DNA from: JAIRLS01 sp031551935
GTDB lineage: Bacteria; Bacteroidota; Bacteroidia; Bacteroidales; UBA4181
Direction of reading: 5' to 3'
DNA length: 26,461 nt
NCBI GenBank assembly: GCA_031551935.1
Contig: JAVBMZ010000136.1
Location: 1 to 26,461, forward strand
Made by a program: the position numbers and the translations under genes. Under the pieces are notes generated by a model. The model saw only the letters and a list, made by a program, of their open reading frames with translations. It did not search any database and was not told the DNA's origin. Shown here in pieces: positions 8,449 through 17,014 of this stretch. Each line of letters opens with the position of its first letter. Positions within the stretch are counted from its first letter, which is position 1.

Positions 8449-8520
8449 AATTTTTGATTTTTGATGGTCCATTTTCAATGGAAAAAGGATGATCAAAAGG
8501 AGAAACAGTAATCAAAAATT
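8449..8520 (+). repeat. Inverted repeat in the frdC-frdA spacer
   Basis: Perfect 11 bp arms AATTTTTGATT (8449-8459) and AATCAAAAATT (8510-8520), with an inner hairpin TCCATT-TTC-AATGGA (8468-8482). It begins one base after the frdC stop and ends 18 nt before the frdA ATG. It could set the mRNA stability or translation balance between the two subunits (inference). Confidence 0.5.
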
Positions 8521-8538
8521 TAAAATCGAAAATCGAAA

Positions 8539-10479
8539 ATGATTAAGTTAGACGCAAAAATACCTGAAGGGCCATTAGCCCAAAAATGGACAGAATATAA
8601 GGCGCACCAGAAGTTAGTGAATCCTGCCAACAAACGCAAGTTGGATATCATCATTGTAGGTACTGGATTGGCTGGCGCTGCCGCTGCTGCAAGTTGCGGC
8701 GAAATGGGTTTTAATGTACTTAATTTTTGTATACAGGATAGTCCCCGTCGTGCACATTCCATAGCTGCGCAAGGAGGGATTAATGCTGCTAAGAATTACC
8801 AGAATGATGGTGATTCTATTTATCGTCTTTTCTACGATACAATCAAGGGAGGAGATTTCCGTGCCCGCGAGGCCAATGTACACCGTTTGGCAGAGGTGTC
8901 AAACAATATTATCGACCAGTGTGTGGCACAAGGCGTGCCTTTTGCACGGGAATATGGCGGACTATTGGATAATCGTTCATTCGGCGGTGCACAGGTAAGC
9001 CGTACTTTCTACGCTCGTGGTCAGACCGGACAACAGTTGTTGCTGGGAGCCTACAGTGCATTGAGCCGTCAGATTGAGAAAGGATCTGTTAAGATGTTCA
9101 CTCGTCGCGAGATGATGGATGTCGTGATTGTTGACGGGAAAGCCCGCGGTATTGTTGTTCGTAATCTGATTACAGGTGAAATAGAAAAATATGCTGCACA
9201 CGCTGTAGTGATTGCTACTGGCGGGTACGGTAATGTATTCTTTTTGTCCACCAACGCCATGGGTTCCAATGGTAGTGCCGCATGGCAATGTTATAAACGA
9301 GGTGCCGCTTTTGGTAATCCTTGTTATGTACAAATCCATCCTACTTGTATTCCTGTCCATGGCGATTATCAGTCGAAACTGACACTGATGTCTGAATCGT
9401 TGCGTAACGACGGTCGCATATGGGTTCCTAAGAAAAAAGAGGATGCTGAAGCCATTCGTGCCGGAAAACTCAAACCGACACAAATTAAAGAAGAAGATCG
9501 TGATTATTATCTCGAACGCCGTTATCCTGCTTATGGGAACTTATCGCCACGTGATATTTCTTCGCGGGCAGCCAAAGAGCGATGCGATGCTGGATATGGT
9601 GTAGGTGAAACCGGATTAGCGGTATATTTGGACTTTGCTTCGGCTATAGAACGCCTTGGCAAACATGTTATTGAAGAACGCTATGGCAATCTTTTCCAGA
9701 TGTATGAGAAGATTGTAAACGATAATCCATATGAAACACCGATGATGATCTATCCCGCTATCCACTATTCAATGGGAGGCATTTGGGTTGATTATGAGCT
9801 GCAAACCACTATTCCTGGTTTATTTGCAACAGGTGAAGCAAACTTCTCCGATCATGGTGCTAACCGACTTGGGGCTTCTGCTTTGATGCAAGGATTGGCA
9901 GATGGATATTTTGTGTTGCCATATACCATTCAGAATTACCTGGCGCCCGAGATCAAAACACCTCGTTTCTCGACCGACTTGCCTGAGTTTAATGAAGCTA
10001 AAAAAGGTGTTGAAGAGAAAATCAACAAGTTGATGAATATCAAAGGAAAACAATCTGTAGACACTTTTCAGAAGAAACTTGGTCATGTAATGTGGGAAAA
10101 AGTTGGTATGGCACGCACTAAGGAAAGTTTGACGAAAGCCATTGAAGAAATCAAGACTATTCGGAAAGAATTCTGGCAAGATGTTCGTATTACGGGTGAT
10201 ACCCATGAATTCAACCCCGAACTTGAAAAAGCGCTTCGCACTGTTGATCACCTGGAACTGGGTGAGCTGATGGCGCGTGATGCTTTACTTCGCGAAGAAT
10301 CTTGTGGCGGTCACTTCCGTGAAGAATATCAAACTTCCGATGGCGAAGCACTCCGTCAGGACGATAAATTCATGTATGTGTCTTGCTGGGAATATACCGG
10401 CGAAGACAAAGAACCAGTCCTGCATAAGGAGCCGTTGAAATATGAAGAGATACAAGTAGCGCAACGTAATTATAAATAG
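8539..10479 (+). CDS. frdA: Succinate dehydrogenase/fumarate reductase flavoprotein subunit
   Basis: A 646-residue catalytic subunit that interconverts succinate and fumarate using covalently bound FAD. The Rossmann fold IIIVGTGLAGAAAAASCGE lies near residue 36. HSIAAQGGINAAKNY follows and contains the His that carries the flavin. Also present are the substrate-site segment QIHPTCIP, the family arginine in RRYPAYGNLSPRDISSRA, GLFATGEANFSDHGANRLG and the C-terminal SCGGHFREEY. Length and motifs are those of the Bacteroidota/epsilonproteobacterial enzyme. No Shine-Dalgarno site precedes it; the leader is A-rich (ATCGAAAATCGAAAATG). A GC-rich repeat separates it from frdB. Confidence 0.96.
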   Translation: MIKLDAKIPEGPLAQKWTEYKAHQKLVNPANKRKLDIIIVGTGLAGAAAAASCGEMGFNVLNFCIQDSPRRAHSIAAQGGINAAKNYQNDGDSIYRLFYDTIKGGDFRAREANVHRLAEVSNNIIDQCVAQGVPFAREYGGLLDNRSFGGAQVSRTFYARGQTGQQLLLGAYSALSRQIEKGSVKMFTRREMMDVVIVDGKARGIVVRNLITGEIEKYAAHAVVIATGGYGNVFFLSTNAMGSNGSAAWQCYKRGAAFGNPCYVQIHPTCIPVHGDYQSKLTLMSESLRNDGRIWVPKKKEDAEAIRAGKLKPTQIKEEDRDYYLERRYPAYGNLSPRDISSRAAKERCDAGYGVGETGLAVYLDFASAIERLGKHVIEERYGNLFQMYEKIVNDNPYETPMMIYPAIHYSMGGIWVDYELQTTIPGLFATGEANFSDHGANRLGASALMQGLADGYFVLPYTIQNYLAPEIKTPRFSTDLPEFNEAKKGVEEKINKLMNIKGKQSVDTFQKKLGHVMWEKVGMARTKESLTKAIEEIKTIRKEFWQDVRITGDTHEFNPELEKALRTVDHLELGELMARDALLREESCGGHFREEYQTSDGEALRQDDKFMYVSCWEYTGEDKEPVLHKEPLKYEEIQVAQRNYK

Positions 10480-10492
10480 GCCACCTTCAAGT

Positions 10493-10539
10493 CCCCCCAA
10501 AGGGGGAGGAGAAACCCTCCTTGGGAGGGGTTGGGGAGG
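10493..10539 (+). repeat. GC-rich hairpin repeat between frdA and frdB, with a G-rich tract
   Basis: In order: CCCCC-AAA-GGGGG (10494-10506), then CCCTCC-TT-GGGAGG (10515-10528), then the tract GGGAGGGGTTGGGGAGG (10523-10539), which could form a G-quadruplex in the mRNA. It fills almost the whole 77 nt spacer in an otherwise AT-rich leader. It looks like one of the C/G-run dispersed repeats common in Bacteroidota intergenic DNA (from memory). It may modulate frdB expression. Confidence 0.65.
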
Positions 10540-10556
10540 CTCAAAAATTGACAACG

Positions 10557-11312
10557 ATGGAAAAGAAAGGATTAAACCTGACATTAAAAATATGGCGCCA
10601 GGAGAACGCCAAAACAAAAGGTGAATTCAAAACCTACCAAATTAGTAATATTTCTCCGGATTGTTCTTTTTTAGAAATGCTTGATCAGTTGAATGAACAA
10701 TTGGTAGATAAAATTGAAAAACCCGTATGTTTCGATCATGACTGTCGCGAGGGCATTTGTGGAATGTGTAGTTTATTTATTAATGGGAGACCACATGGCA
10801 ATGATACAGGTATTACTACTTGCCAGTTGCATATGCGTCGCTTTAAAGATGGGGATACTATTTGGATCGAGCCATGGCGTTCTGCTGCTTTTCCAGTCAT
10901 TAAAGACTTGGTAGTTGATCGTAGCGCATTTGACAAGATTATTCAGGCAGGTGGTTATGTATCGGTGAACACTGGTGGCATACCCGATGGTAATGCTATT
11001 CCAATTAAGAAAAAGAATGCCGATCTTGCAATGGATGCCGCAGCCTGCATCGGCTGTGGAGCATGTGTGGCAACGTGTAAAAATGCTTCGGCGATGTTAT
11101 TCGTTTCTGCCAAAGTATCTCAGTTTGCTTTATTACCGCAGGGTAAACTCGAAGCGAAAGAACGTGTATCAAAGATGGTAGCTCGCATGGACGAACTCGG
11201 TTTTGGAAACTGTACCAATACCGGAGCTTGCGAAGCTGAATGTCCGAAGGAAATCAAGATTACGAACATTGCTCGTTTGAACCGGCAGTATTATATCTCA
11301 CGGTTTGCTTGA
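10557..11312 (+). CDS. frdB: Succinate dehydrogenase/fumarate reductase iron-sulfur subunit
   Basis: A 251-residue subunit that relays electrons between the flavin and the membrane quinone site. The plant-type [2Fe-2S] ligands are Cys63, 68, 71 and 89 in CREGICGMC and TTCQ. The C-terminal ferredoxin domain has CIGCGACVATC (Cys164, 167, 170, 174), then Cys219, Cys225 and Cys229 in GNCTNTGACEAECP, for the [3Fe-4S] and [4Fe-4S] centres. The frame opens 12 codons earlier inside the GC-rich repeat; ATG at 10557 (MEKKGLNLTLKIW) gives the usual length and start. Last gene of the operon, followed by a clear terminator. Confidence 0.96.
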   Translation: MEKKGLNLTLKIWRQENAKTKGEFKTYQISNISPDCSFLEMLDQLNEQLVDKIEKPVCFDHDCREGICGMCSLFINGRPHGNDTGITTCQLHMRRFKDGDTIWIEPWRSAAFPVIKDLVVDRSAFDKIIQAGGYVSVNTGGIPDGNAIPIKKKNADLAMDAAACIGCGACVATCKNASAMLFVSAKVSQFALLPQGKLEAKERVSKMVARMDELGFGNCTNTGACEAECPKEIKITNIARLNRQYYISRFA

Positions 11313-11332
11313 AACATTATTTAGACCATTAC

Positions 11333-11358
11333 AGCCCCTGAATTTCAGGGGCTTTTTT
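11333..11358 (+). terminator. Rho-independent terminator of the frd operon
   Basis: Stem AGCCCCTG (11333-11340)/CAGGGGCT (11346-11353), loop AATTT, then a run of T (11353-11358). It lies 20 nt after the frdB stop and separates frd from the convergent efflux operon. Confidence 0.9.
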
Positions 11359-11391
11359 GTGAGATTAAGTTGTTTTTGAGAAAATAAATTC

Positions 11392-12588
11392 TTAACTTTC
11401 TTCTTTTGCCATCATACGTTGTGCCCGTATGATTTGGTAGCGGTACAGTAGAAAAGTGGCAATCAAATACACGATCATTTGCGAGCAGAGTGCCAAATAC
11501 TCAGGACGTACTTGTGATAAGGTTGCTCCCATCGAGTTAATTTTGATAAAACCCTGTACGCCATGTGTGGAAGGTATTAGGTAAGCAAACCATCGCCAAA
11601 AAGCAGGCATGCTTTCTAACGGCCATGCTACGCCCGAAAGAAACAATAATGGTACGGAAAGGAACAGCAACAACAACATAGGTAGTTCTCGCTCGCGAAA
11701 ACAAACCGACACCATCATGGCAAAAAATATGGTGGCAAACAGAAATGGTACCAGAAAAAGATACAAACTAAGCGGGTTACCGATATGTGGCAGTCCGAAC
11801 ATGCGTGGAACCAGGAACAATACATAAAATACCAGCAGGAAATATATTGAGAAATAAGCTAATGCCTTGCCGCCTATAATACGGATCGTACCGTGATAAT
11901 GTTCGCTCATGGGTACCAGCAGGCGGAAGCCATTTTTCTCTCGGTTGATAGCAGCAAGAATGCAGATACCCATCAGCAATGTCTGATGTATCACCAGCAC
12001 AAGTACGGCGGGTATCAGGAAACTTGCATAACCCCCGCCGGGATTATATAACGGCGTGAAGGTGGCCGGAATAGGACTGGCCGTCGTCATTGCTTCCTCA
12101 GAAGTAACACCTGCACCCATCAACCGTTTCACCTGTATTTCGCCACCCATGCTTTGTCCTACAAAATTTACAGCCGAGAGTAGGCCTTTGTAATACAGAA
12201 AACTACTCATGTCGGCATATGCTGATACAGTAGTTTGTCGTCCCTGAACGATGTCGTCGCCGAAGGTGGCGGGTAACAACACAATGCCGTGCGCCTTTCG
12301 TTCTTCTACAAGTTGTCGCGCTTCGGCCATGGAAGTGCAACGATACGTGACGGCAACATCGGGTGTAGCATCAAGTCGACGGGTATAGTCGCGGCTTTGG
12401 GCGCTGTGGCTGAGATCTACTATTGCTATAGGCGCATCACGAAGCATTTCATTATTGTATATCCAACTATATAACAACGGATAGATAAGTGTCCCGGCAA
12501 AGAACAGCACCAGGATGGTAGAATCGGAAAAGATGCTACGAAGTTCTTCGCGGAAAATAAGGAATAAATCGATAATGGCGCGTTTCAT
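11392..12588 (-). CDS. ABC-2 type transporter permease (second of pair)
   Basis: A 398-residue inner-membrane protein. One N-terminal helix (ILVLFFAGTLIYPLLYSWIY) is followed by a ~130-residue periplasmic domain beginning APIAIVDLSHSAQSRDYTRRLDATP. Five further helices form the C-terminal ABC-2 core (ASFLIPAVLVLVIHQTLLMG through FLSGVAWPLESMP). This is the YbhR/YbhS-like exporter architecture. The frame begins at a TTG directly abutting the upstream stop, but ATG at 12588 (MKRAIIDLFLIF) is the better start. Last gene of tetR-tolC-hlyD-permease-permease. No ATP-binding subunit is encoded in the operon. The exported substrate is unknown. Confidence 0.85.
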   Translation of the reverse strand: MKRAIIDLFLIFREELRSIFSDSTILVLFFAGTLIYPLLYSWIYNNEMLRDAPIAIVDLSHSAQSRDYTRRLDATPDVAVTYRCTSMAEARQLVEERKAHGIVLLPATFGDDIVQGRQTTVSAYADMSSFLYYKGLLSAVNFVGQSMGGEIQVKRLMGAGVTSEEAMTTASPIPATFTPLYNPGGGYASFLIPAVLVLVIHQTLLMGICILAAINREKNGFRLLVPMSEHYHGTIRIIGGKALAYFSIYFLLVFYVLFLVPRMFGLPHIGNPLSLYLFLVPFLFATIFFAMMVSVCFRERELPMLLLLFLSVPLLFLSGVAWPLESMPAFWRWFAYLIPSTHGVQGFIKINSMGATLSQVRPEYLALCSQMIVYLIATFLLYRYQIIRAQRMMAKEES

Positions 12589-12600
12589 GCTTACATTCAA

Positions 12601-13791
12601 TTAGTAGTGGACGGGCGAGGTAATTGTTTGCTTCAGCCGCCAAATGACCGGTAACGGGAAAAGGACAAAAGCTATGAGCATCAGATATGACAAAAATGCC
12701 AGAAAGGCCGATAAGCCGCGCAAAGCAACTGCCTGGTATATATAAAAATAATACCGTATAGGAAATATCCACGAGAAACCTTGCAAAGGAGTATCCATGA
12801 TTCCGATAGGGAAGGTGAGACCCGAAAAGGAAATGCCCAGTACGCCAAATACACCGGCAATAGTGAGCGCTATCTTGAAATCACCAAGCAGTCCGAGAAT
12901 AAAAATCCCGATGGCTTGGTAGGCAATTACCATCAATATTCCGGCAAGTTGCATTGCCAAAAAACTACCTTGACAGGGAAAATGCAAATATTTAAAGAAA
13001 AGTGTATTACCAGCCACCACCATTAGCGAAAATAACAAGGTGTAGGGTAATAATTTTCCGGCCAACGCGCGTATTAATGAGCCACCAGCGCTTTCGATCC
13101 ATTGTATCGATGTGCCTTTTTTAATTTCAACACCTATTACATACACGGTGGTTAGCAATATCAATATTTGTAACAGGCCATGTGAGAGAATAGTAGAGAG
13201 GTACATCGAATAATTTGTCCACGGATTGCCCGGAGCGTGAAAATCAAGTGCGATAGGTTGTACGTTGGCAGCTATTTCGGTGGGAGACTGTCCGCGAGCA
13301 GCGCGCATACCTACATTAAGCGATGCCGATGAAAGAGTGGTGATGGTGGTTAGGTCACGCATCACAAGCGAACCAGAGATAAGATAACTGTTATTGGCAT
13401 AAAACGCTACTTCAGGTCGCCGTCCGGACGTAGCATCAGCTTGCATGTTAGCTGGCAGGATGACAAATCCGAGGATATCGCCACATTGCATGGCATTACG
13501 CCCTTCAATATAACTGTCCATATACGATACGATCTGCATTTGCGGTGAAGCATCTAGTTGTCGTGTGATGGAGCGCGATAGTGTGCTGTTATCCTGGTCA
13601 ATCACGGCGATAGGCAGTTGCATGGGCATGCCGTCACGCATCATCGAGGCAAAGAAGGAATAACAAAACAACGGGAGCAGCAATGTCATCACTAAGTAAA
13701 TGGGATGTTGCAGCATACGGCTACACTCTCGGCGGAAAACAGAACCGCAAGATCGTAAGATCGTAAGATGGCAAGGCCGTGAAGATGACAT
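12601..13791 (-). CDS. ABC-2 type transporter permease (first of pair)
   Basis: A 396-residue paralogue of the following gene with the same plan: N-terminal helix (HPIYLVMTLLLPLFCYSFFASMM), a large periplasmic domain starting LPIAVIDQDNSTLSRSITRQLDASP, and a C-terminal five-helix ABC-2 core ending FSWIFPIRYYFYIYQ. The two permeases probably form a heterodimer fed by the HlyD-type adaptor and the TolC channel. The ATG lies 6 nt after the hlyD-like stop, and its own stop nearly touches the next gene, so translation is likely coupled. An 8 bp tandem repeat is embedded in the first 20 codons; those residues look unlike the family and may be a recent N-terminal addition. Confidence 0.85.
   Translation of the reverse strand: MSSSRPCHLTILRSCGSVFRRECSRMLQHPIYLVMTLLLPLFCYSFFASMMRDGMPMQLPIAVIDQDNSTLSRSITRQLDASPQMQIVSYMDSYIEGRNAMQCGDILGFVILPANMQADATSGRRPEVAFYANNSYLISGSLVMRDLTTITTLSSASLNVGMRAARGQSPTEIAANVQPIALDFHAPGNPWTNYSMYLSTILSHGLLQILILLTTVYVIGVEIKKGTSIQWIESAGGSLIRALAGKLLPYTLLFSLMVVAGNTLFFKYLHFPCQGSFLAMQLAGILMVIAYQAIGIFILGLLGDFKIALTIAGVFGVLGISFSGLTFPIGIMDTPLQGFSWIFPIRYYFYIYQAVALRGLSAFLAFLSYLMLIAFVLFPLPVIWRLKQTITSPVHY
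13749..13771 (-). repeat. 8 bp tandem repeat in the permease 5' end
   Basis: The unit AAGATCGT occurs twice in tandem (13749-13756, 13757-13764), plus a partial AAGATGG. The period is not a multiple of three, so slippage would change the reading frame of the N-terminus. Confidence 0.5.
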
Positions 13792-13797
13792 TTCAGG

Positions 13798-14787
13798 TTA
13801 ATGATTTTTTTTGAATTGGTATAATACGGACATTCCGGGACGTAACCCTTCTACTTTTTCAACCGGTTTGGCGCGTACTTCGAAAGTTTTGGCATCATAT
13901 TCGCCAGTAACTTTGGTAGCTTTCCAGGTGGCATAACTACCCAAAGCTTTGATATAATTCACTTTAAGGACAATATCTTGTTGGCCCAGCGCAGGTACGG
14001 AAACTTTCAGCTCCTTGCCGATACCGATTCCGGGTAGCAGATCTTCGCGGATGTTAAAGGTCACCCAAATATCGTCTAAGTTGACAATACTCATAATAGG
14101 TGAACCCGTGCCCACCAGTTCTCCGGCTTTGGGGTAGATTTCGGTTATTTCACCAATCATTGGTGCAGTGAGGCTGGTTTCGCGCATATAGGATTCCACT
14201 TCGTCCACAGCTCCCTTGGCACGGTTGACCATGGCTAAGGCTGCCTGTTTGTCTTCTACCTGAGCGCCATTTATGGCCATATCATACTGCGATTTGGCGG
14301 CCTTAGCAGTGGCTACGGCAGCTTTATATTGTGCTTCTGCTTCGTCGCGTTGCTGGGCGGTGGCTACTTCCTTGTTATAAAGGTTTTGCACTCGGGTGAA
14401 CGATTTTTGTGCAATTTCGACACCTACTTCGGCTTTCTGCCACATTTCGTAAGTAGCAGCAATTTGCTCGCTACGTGTTCCTACATGGGCTTTGCGGTTT
14501 TGCGCTTCAGCAGCAGCAACGGCAGCCTGGGCTTGTTCAAGTTTGGCTGCTAATTCGGGACTATCGAGTAGCACCAAAGTGTCGCCTTTTTGCACCGGCA
14601 TGCCTTCCGTTACGTAGAAGTGGCTGATACGTCCGGGGACTTTGCCCGATATACGCACTTCGGTGGCTTCTGCTTCGCCTTGCAATATCAGCGGTCCTGG
14701 GCGCAAGGCAATCCATCCAGCCACGCAAAGGCCAACTACCAAGACGATAAGACCGATAAATCCAACTAAAAGATTGTGCTTTTTCAT
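13798..14787 (-). CDS. HlyD/RND-type periplasmic adaptor (membrane fusion protein)
   Basis: A 329-residue membrane-anchored adaptor that bridges inner-membrane permeases to an outer-membrane channel. One N-terminal helix (residues ~8-28, LVGFIGLIVLVVGLCVAGWI) leads into the first biotinyl-lipoyl half (EVRISGKVPGRISHFYVTEG, then VQKGDTLVLLD). A long Ala/Gln/Glu-rich coiled-coil hairpin follows (~75-190), then the second lipoyl half (TSLTAPMIGEITEIYPKAGELV) and a beta-barrel ending GLRPGMSVLYQF. It is the YbhG/EmrA-like type. It sits between tolC-like and permease genes. Its leader AATCAAAAATTAAAAC is shared with other genes in the window. Confidence 0.9.
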   Translation of the reverse strand: MKKHNLLVGFIGLIVLVVGLCVAGWIALRPGPLILQGEAEATEVRISGKVPGRISHFYVTEGMPVQKGDTLVLLDSPELAAKLEQAQAAVAAAEAQNRKAHVGTRSEQIAATYEMWQKAEVGVEIAQKSFTRVQNLYNKEVATAQQRDEAEAQYKAAVATAKAAKSQYDMAINGAQVEDKQAALAMVNRAKGAVDEVESYMRETSLTAPMIGEITEIYPKAGELVGTGSPIMSIVNLDDIWVTFNIREDLLPGIGIGKELKVSVPALGQQDIVLKVNYIKALGSYATWKATKVTGEYDAKTFEVRAKPVEKVEGLRPGMSVLYQFKKNH

Positions 14788-14807
14788 TTTTGGTTTTAAT
14801 TTTTGAT

Positions 14808-14860
14808 TAATAGAACACAGATGACACAGGGATTCACAAATTTTTGGTCACAACAGAATT
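14808..14860 (-). repeat. Half copy of the TAGAACAC palindromic repeat
   Basis: On the + strand: TTAATAGAACACAGATGACACAG, then GGATTCACAAATTTTTG. This matches one arm of the repeat family at 21482, 22911 and 24027. The opposite arm is missing or strongly decayed. It lies in the tolC-hlyD spacer and abuts the A-rich leader of the hlyD-like gene, as the full copies do with their downstream genes. Confidence 0.6.
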
Positions 14861-14865
14861 CATTT

Positions 14866-16329
14866 TCAATTCTTTAACGTTCCACTGACTTTGCTGAGAT
14901 ATACATGACACAGTTTTGTGTCGATGCGGGCATCCACAGCATCAGAATAGGCAGAAAACCATGCTGTTTGTGCTTCTAAAACACCGGCTACCTGCACCAC
15001 ACCTTCTTCAAAACCTATGTTGGCATACCGAAGGTTTTCTTCTGCTTGTTCAAGGTTTTTTTGCGCACTTGCCTGGCGTTTGTTGGCTTCATCAATACGC
15101 AGGCGTGCCTGGGTATATTGCAGTTCTATTTTTTCAGAAGCTTCTTCGCGTTTCAGTTCAGCAATATTGCGTTCGCTACGGGCAGCATTTACATTTTGAC
15201 GTTTCTCGCCCCAATGGAAGATGGGTACTTGCAGAGCGACTGCGACGGTGAAATTTCCTGCAAAATCGTGCGTAAAACCATTGTATGGATTGGGATTTGA
15301 TATGAGATAGCCAGCTGTGACACCAAGTGAGGGCAGATAGTCTGCCTGTGCAATGCGTACTTTAGAGTCTGCAATATTGGTGAGGTAATCGAGACTTTGT
15401 AGTTCGGCCCGATTTTTCCAGATATCAGAGCTATCCGCGGGCGCGTTCGATTCAGTTCTAAAAGTTTCTTCCAATTCAATATCGCTATCGAGCGGTAAGC
15501 CAATAAAGCGGCACAATGCCATTTTTGAAAGCCGCAAACCATTGTTGGCTTTGGTAAGTGACATATCCACTTCGTTAAGTCGAACCTTTACTTTCAACAC
15601 ATCGTTTTTGGTAGCCATACCCTCGTCCTTCATCGCCTGTAGATTGCCATCGAGCTTGGTCATTAATGTTTTGTATTCGGTGGCAATCTTTACTTTATGT
15701 GTCAGCGACACCACCTGCCAATAACTTTCTTCGGTACTATAAAGCGTTTCGGATTCTTCGGCAGTGAGTTGTGTTTGTGCAATAGATTCGGCAAGACCCG
15801 CTATTTTGTTGTACTCACGAATTTTACCACCCATGTAAATAGGTTGGGTAAGTCCCACCATGCCAAAAAAATTGTTGGTCATGTCTACGGTAAATTCTTC
15901 TTTCGGAAGGTAAGCATAACCTTTCCACTCGATTTTTTCAGGATTGGTCTTCGGGTTGAAAGGTTGTCCGTTGGCATCGAGCGGCACGGGCTGTCCATTG
16001 ACCATGGTCCATTGGTTGTTTACCTGATCAGCCGTGAATCCGAAGCTGCCATCAGACATTACAGTACCTACCGGAGCAAATTTGTCTTCCGAAAGGAGCG
16101 AAATATCTTTATTACTATAGATATATGCAGCGCTTGCATCGATTTTGGGCAAATAACCGGTGCGTGCCGCTTTCTTTTTAGCTGTAGCCTGATTGATTTG
16201 TTCCTGCGCAATAGCGATTGATTTGTTGTGCTCTAAAGCCATGCTGCGGCATTGTTCAAGCGTTAGGCGGGTTTGTGCCGAGAGGCTGCACACACAGAAA
16301 AGACCTAAAAGACTGAAATGTTTTTTCAT
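14866..16329 (-). CDS. TolC-family outer membrane efflux protein
   Basis: A 487-residue outer-membrane channel component. A Sec signal peptide, MKKHFSLLGLFCVCSLSA-Q, is cleaved before QTRLTLEQCRSMALEHNKSI, the classic start of the first TolC/OEP helix. Two OEP repeats follow, each with long amphipathic helices. The second half starts near IADSKVRIAQADYLPSLGVTAGYL and ends EEGVVQVAGVLEAQTAWFSAYSDAVDARI. The frame can be extended to a TTG six codons upstream, but ATG at 16329 gives the proper signal peptide. It is likely to work with the adaptor and permeases encoded downstream. Confidence 0.92.
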   Translation of the reverse strand: MKKHFSLLGLFCVCSLSAQTRLTLEQCRSMALEHNKSIAIAQEQINQATAKKKAARTGYLPKIDASAAYIYSNKDISLLSEDKFAPVGTVMSDGSFGFTADQVNNQWTMVNGQPVPLDANGQPFNPKTNPEKIEWKGYAYLPKEEFTVDMTNNFFGMVGLTQPIYMGGKIREYNKIAGLAESIAQTQLTAEESETLYSTEESYWQVVSLTHKVKIATEYKTLMTKLDGNLQAMKDEGMATKNDVLKVKVRLNEVDMSLTKANNGLRLSKMALCRFIGLPLDSDIELEETFRTESNAPADSSDIWKNRAELQSLDYLTNIADSKVRIAQADYLPSLGVTAGYLISNPNPYNGFTHDFAGNFTVAVALQVPIFHWGEKRQNVNAARSERNIAELKREEASEKIELQYTQARLRIDEANKRQASAQKNLEQAEENLRYANIGFEEGVVQVAGVLEAQTAWFSAYSDAVDARIDTKLCHVYLSKVSGTLKN

Positions 16330-16341
16330 ATGATAGTTTGA

Positions 16342-16362
16342 ATTCAAAAATTCCTAATTCAA
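16342..16362 (-). repeat. AT-rich leader repeat before the tolC-like gene
   Basis: A 21 nt element, identical at 20 of 21 positions to 17015-17035 (the core TTCTAATTCAA there, TCCTAATTCAA here). Both copies lie just upstream of a start codon in the same operon (13 nt here, 11 nt before tetR). Confidence 0.55.
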
Positions 16363-16419
16363 GATTAACTTCATGCTCGGTGTAAAGATTTAGTTTTTCG
16401 ACCCTCGTTGTCTGTGGTT

Positions 16420-17004
16420 TTATGCTTTTATCAATTTTAAACAAGTATGTGTCACCATTGTTGCACTTTTTTCATCCAGTGCAACCTTTCCGAAGAACCC
16501 TTTTAAATAGAGACTGAATATTTGAAGGGGGATAATGATGAAGATGGTGTAGATGTCAATCAATGAGCAAGATGCAGCTATCTCGTTGTTGCGTTTCCCC
16601 TTTTCAAGAATGCGGTGGCAGAGGTCGAGTACCAACTGTTTGGTGTCCTCATCAATTTCAAAAGTAAAATCGTTGATTAGCTGGATAAAAAACTTGGCAC
16701 TGTCGATATTTTTATTGATGATATCGACTAACCCAAGGTGATAATGAGTTACAAAATCGGCAAAAGAGGTGTAATGCTCCAACTCTTCCTGGAGATAGTT
16801 GAAAAACAGCGCCATACTTTCGTTAAAAAGATCGCGTACCAGTTCGGTTTTACTCTGGTAATGGCGATACAAATAGCCATCAGCAACACCTGCTTTTGCT
16901 GCAATAGCTGAAATGGATGCTCCTCCATAACCTTTTTCGACAATCATCGATATGGTTGCTTTTTTGATGTTTTCCAGTTTTGCCGGATCGGTGATACGTG
17001 CCAT
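16420..17004 (-). CDS. TetR/AcrR-family transcriptional regulator
   Basis: A 194-residue repressor-type regulator. The N-terminal helix-turn-helix is clear: IKKATISMIVEKGYGGASISAIAAKAGVADGYLYRHYQSKTELV, residues ~13-56, with the recognition helix in AGVADGYLYRHY. The C-terminal ligand-binding domain is all-helical and not assignable to a ligand. As the first gene of the efflux operon it probably autoregulates the whole set and is released by an exported compound. The ideal palindrome 49 nt upstream of its ATG is the likely operator. Confidence 0.92.
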   Translation of the reverse strand: MARITDPAKLENIKKATISMIVEKGYGGASISAIAAKAGVADGYLYRHYQSKTELVRDLFNESMALFFNYLQEELEHYTSFADFVTHYHLGLVDIINKNIDSAKFFIQLINDFTFEIDEDTKQLVLDLCHRILEKGKRNNEIAASCSLIDIYTIFIIIPLQIFSLYLKGFFGKVALDEKSATMVTHTCLKLIKA

Positions 17005-17014
17005 TACTTTTAAG

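Noticed and set aside
8977..9483. 168-codon open frame antisense to frdA
   Set aside because: It is a shadow of a fully conserved flavoprotein gene with no motifs of its own.
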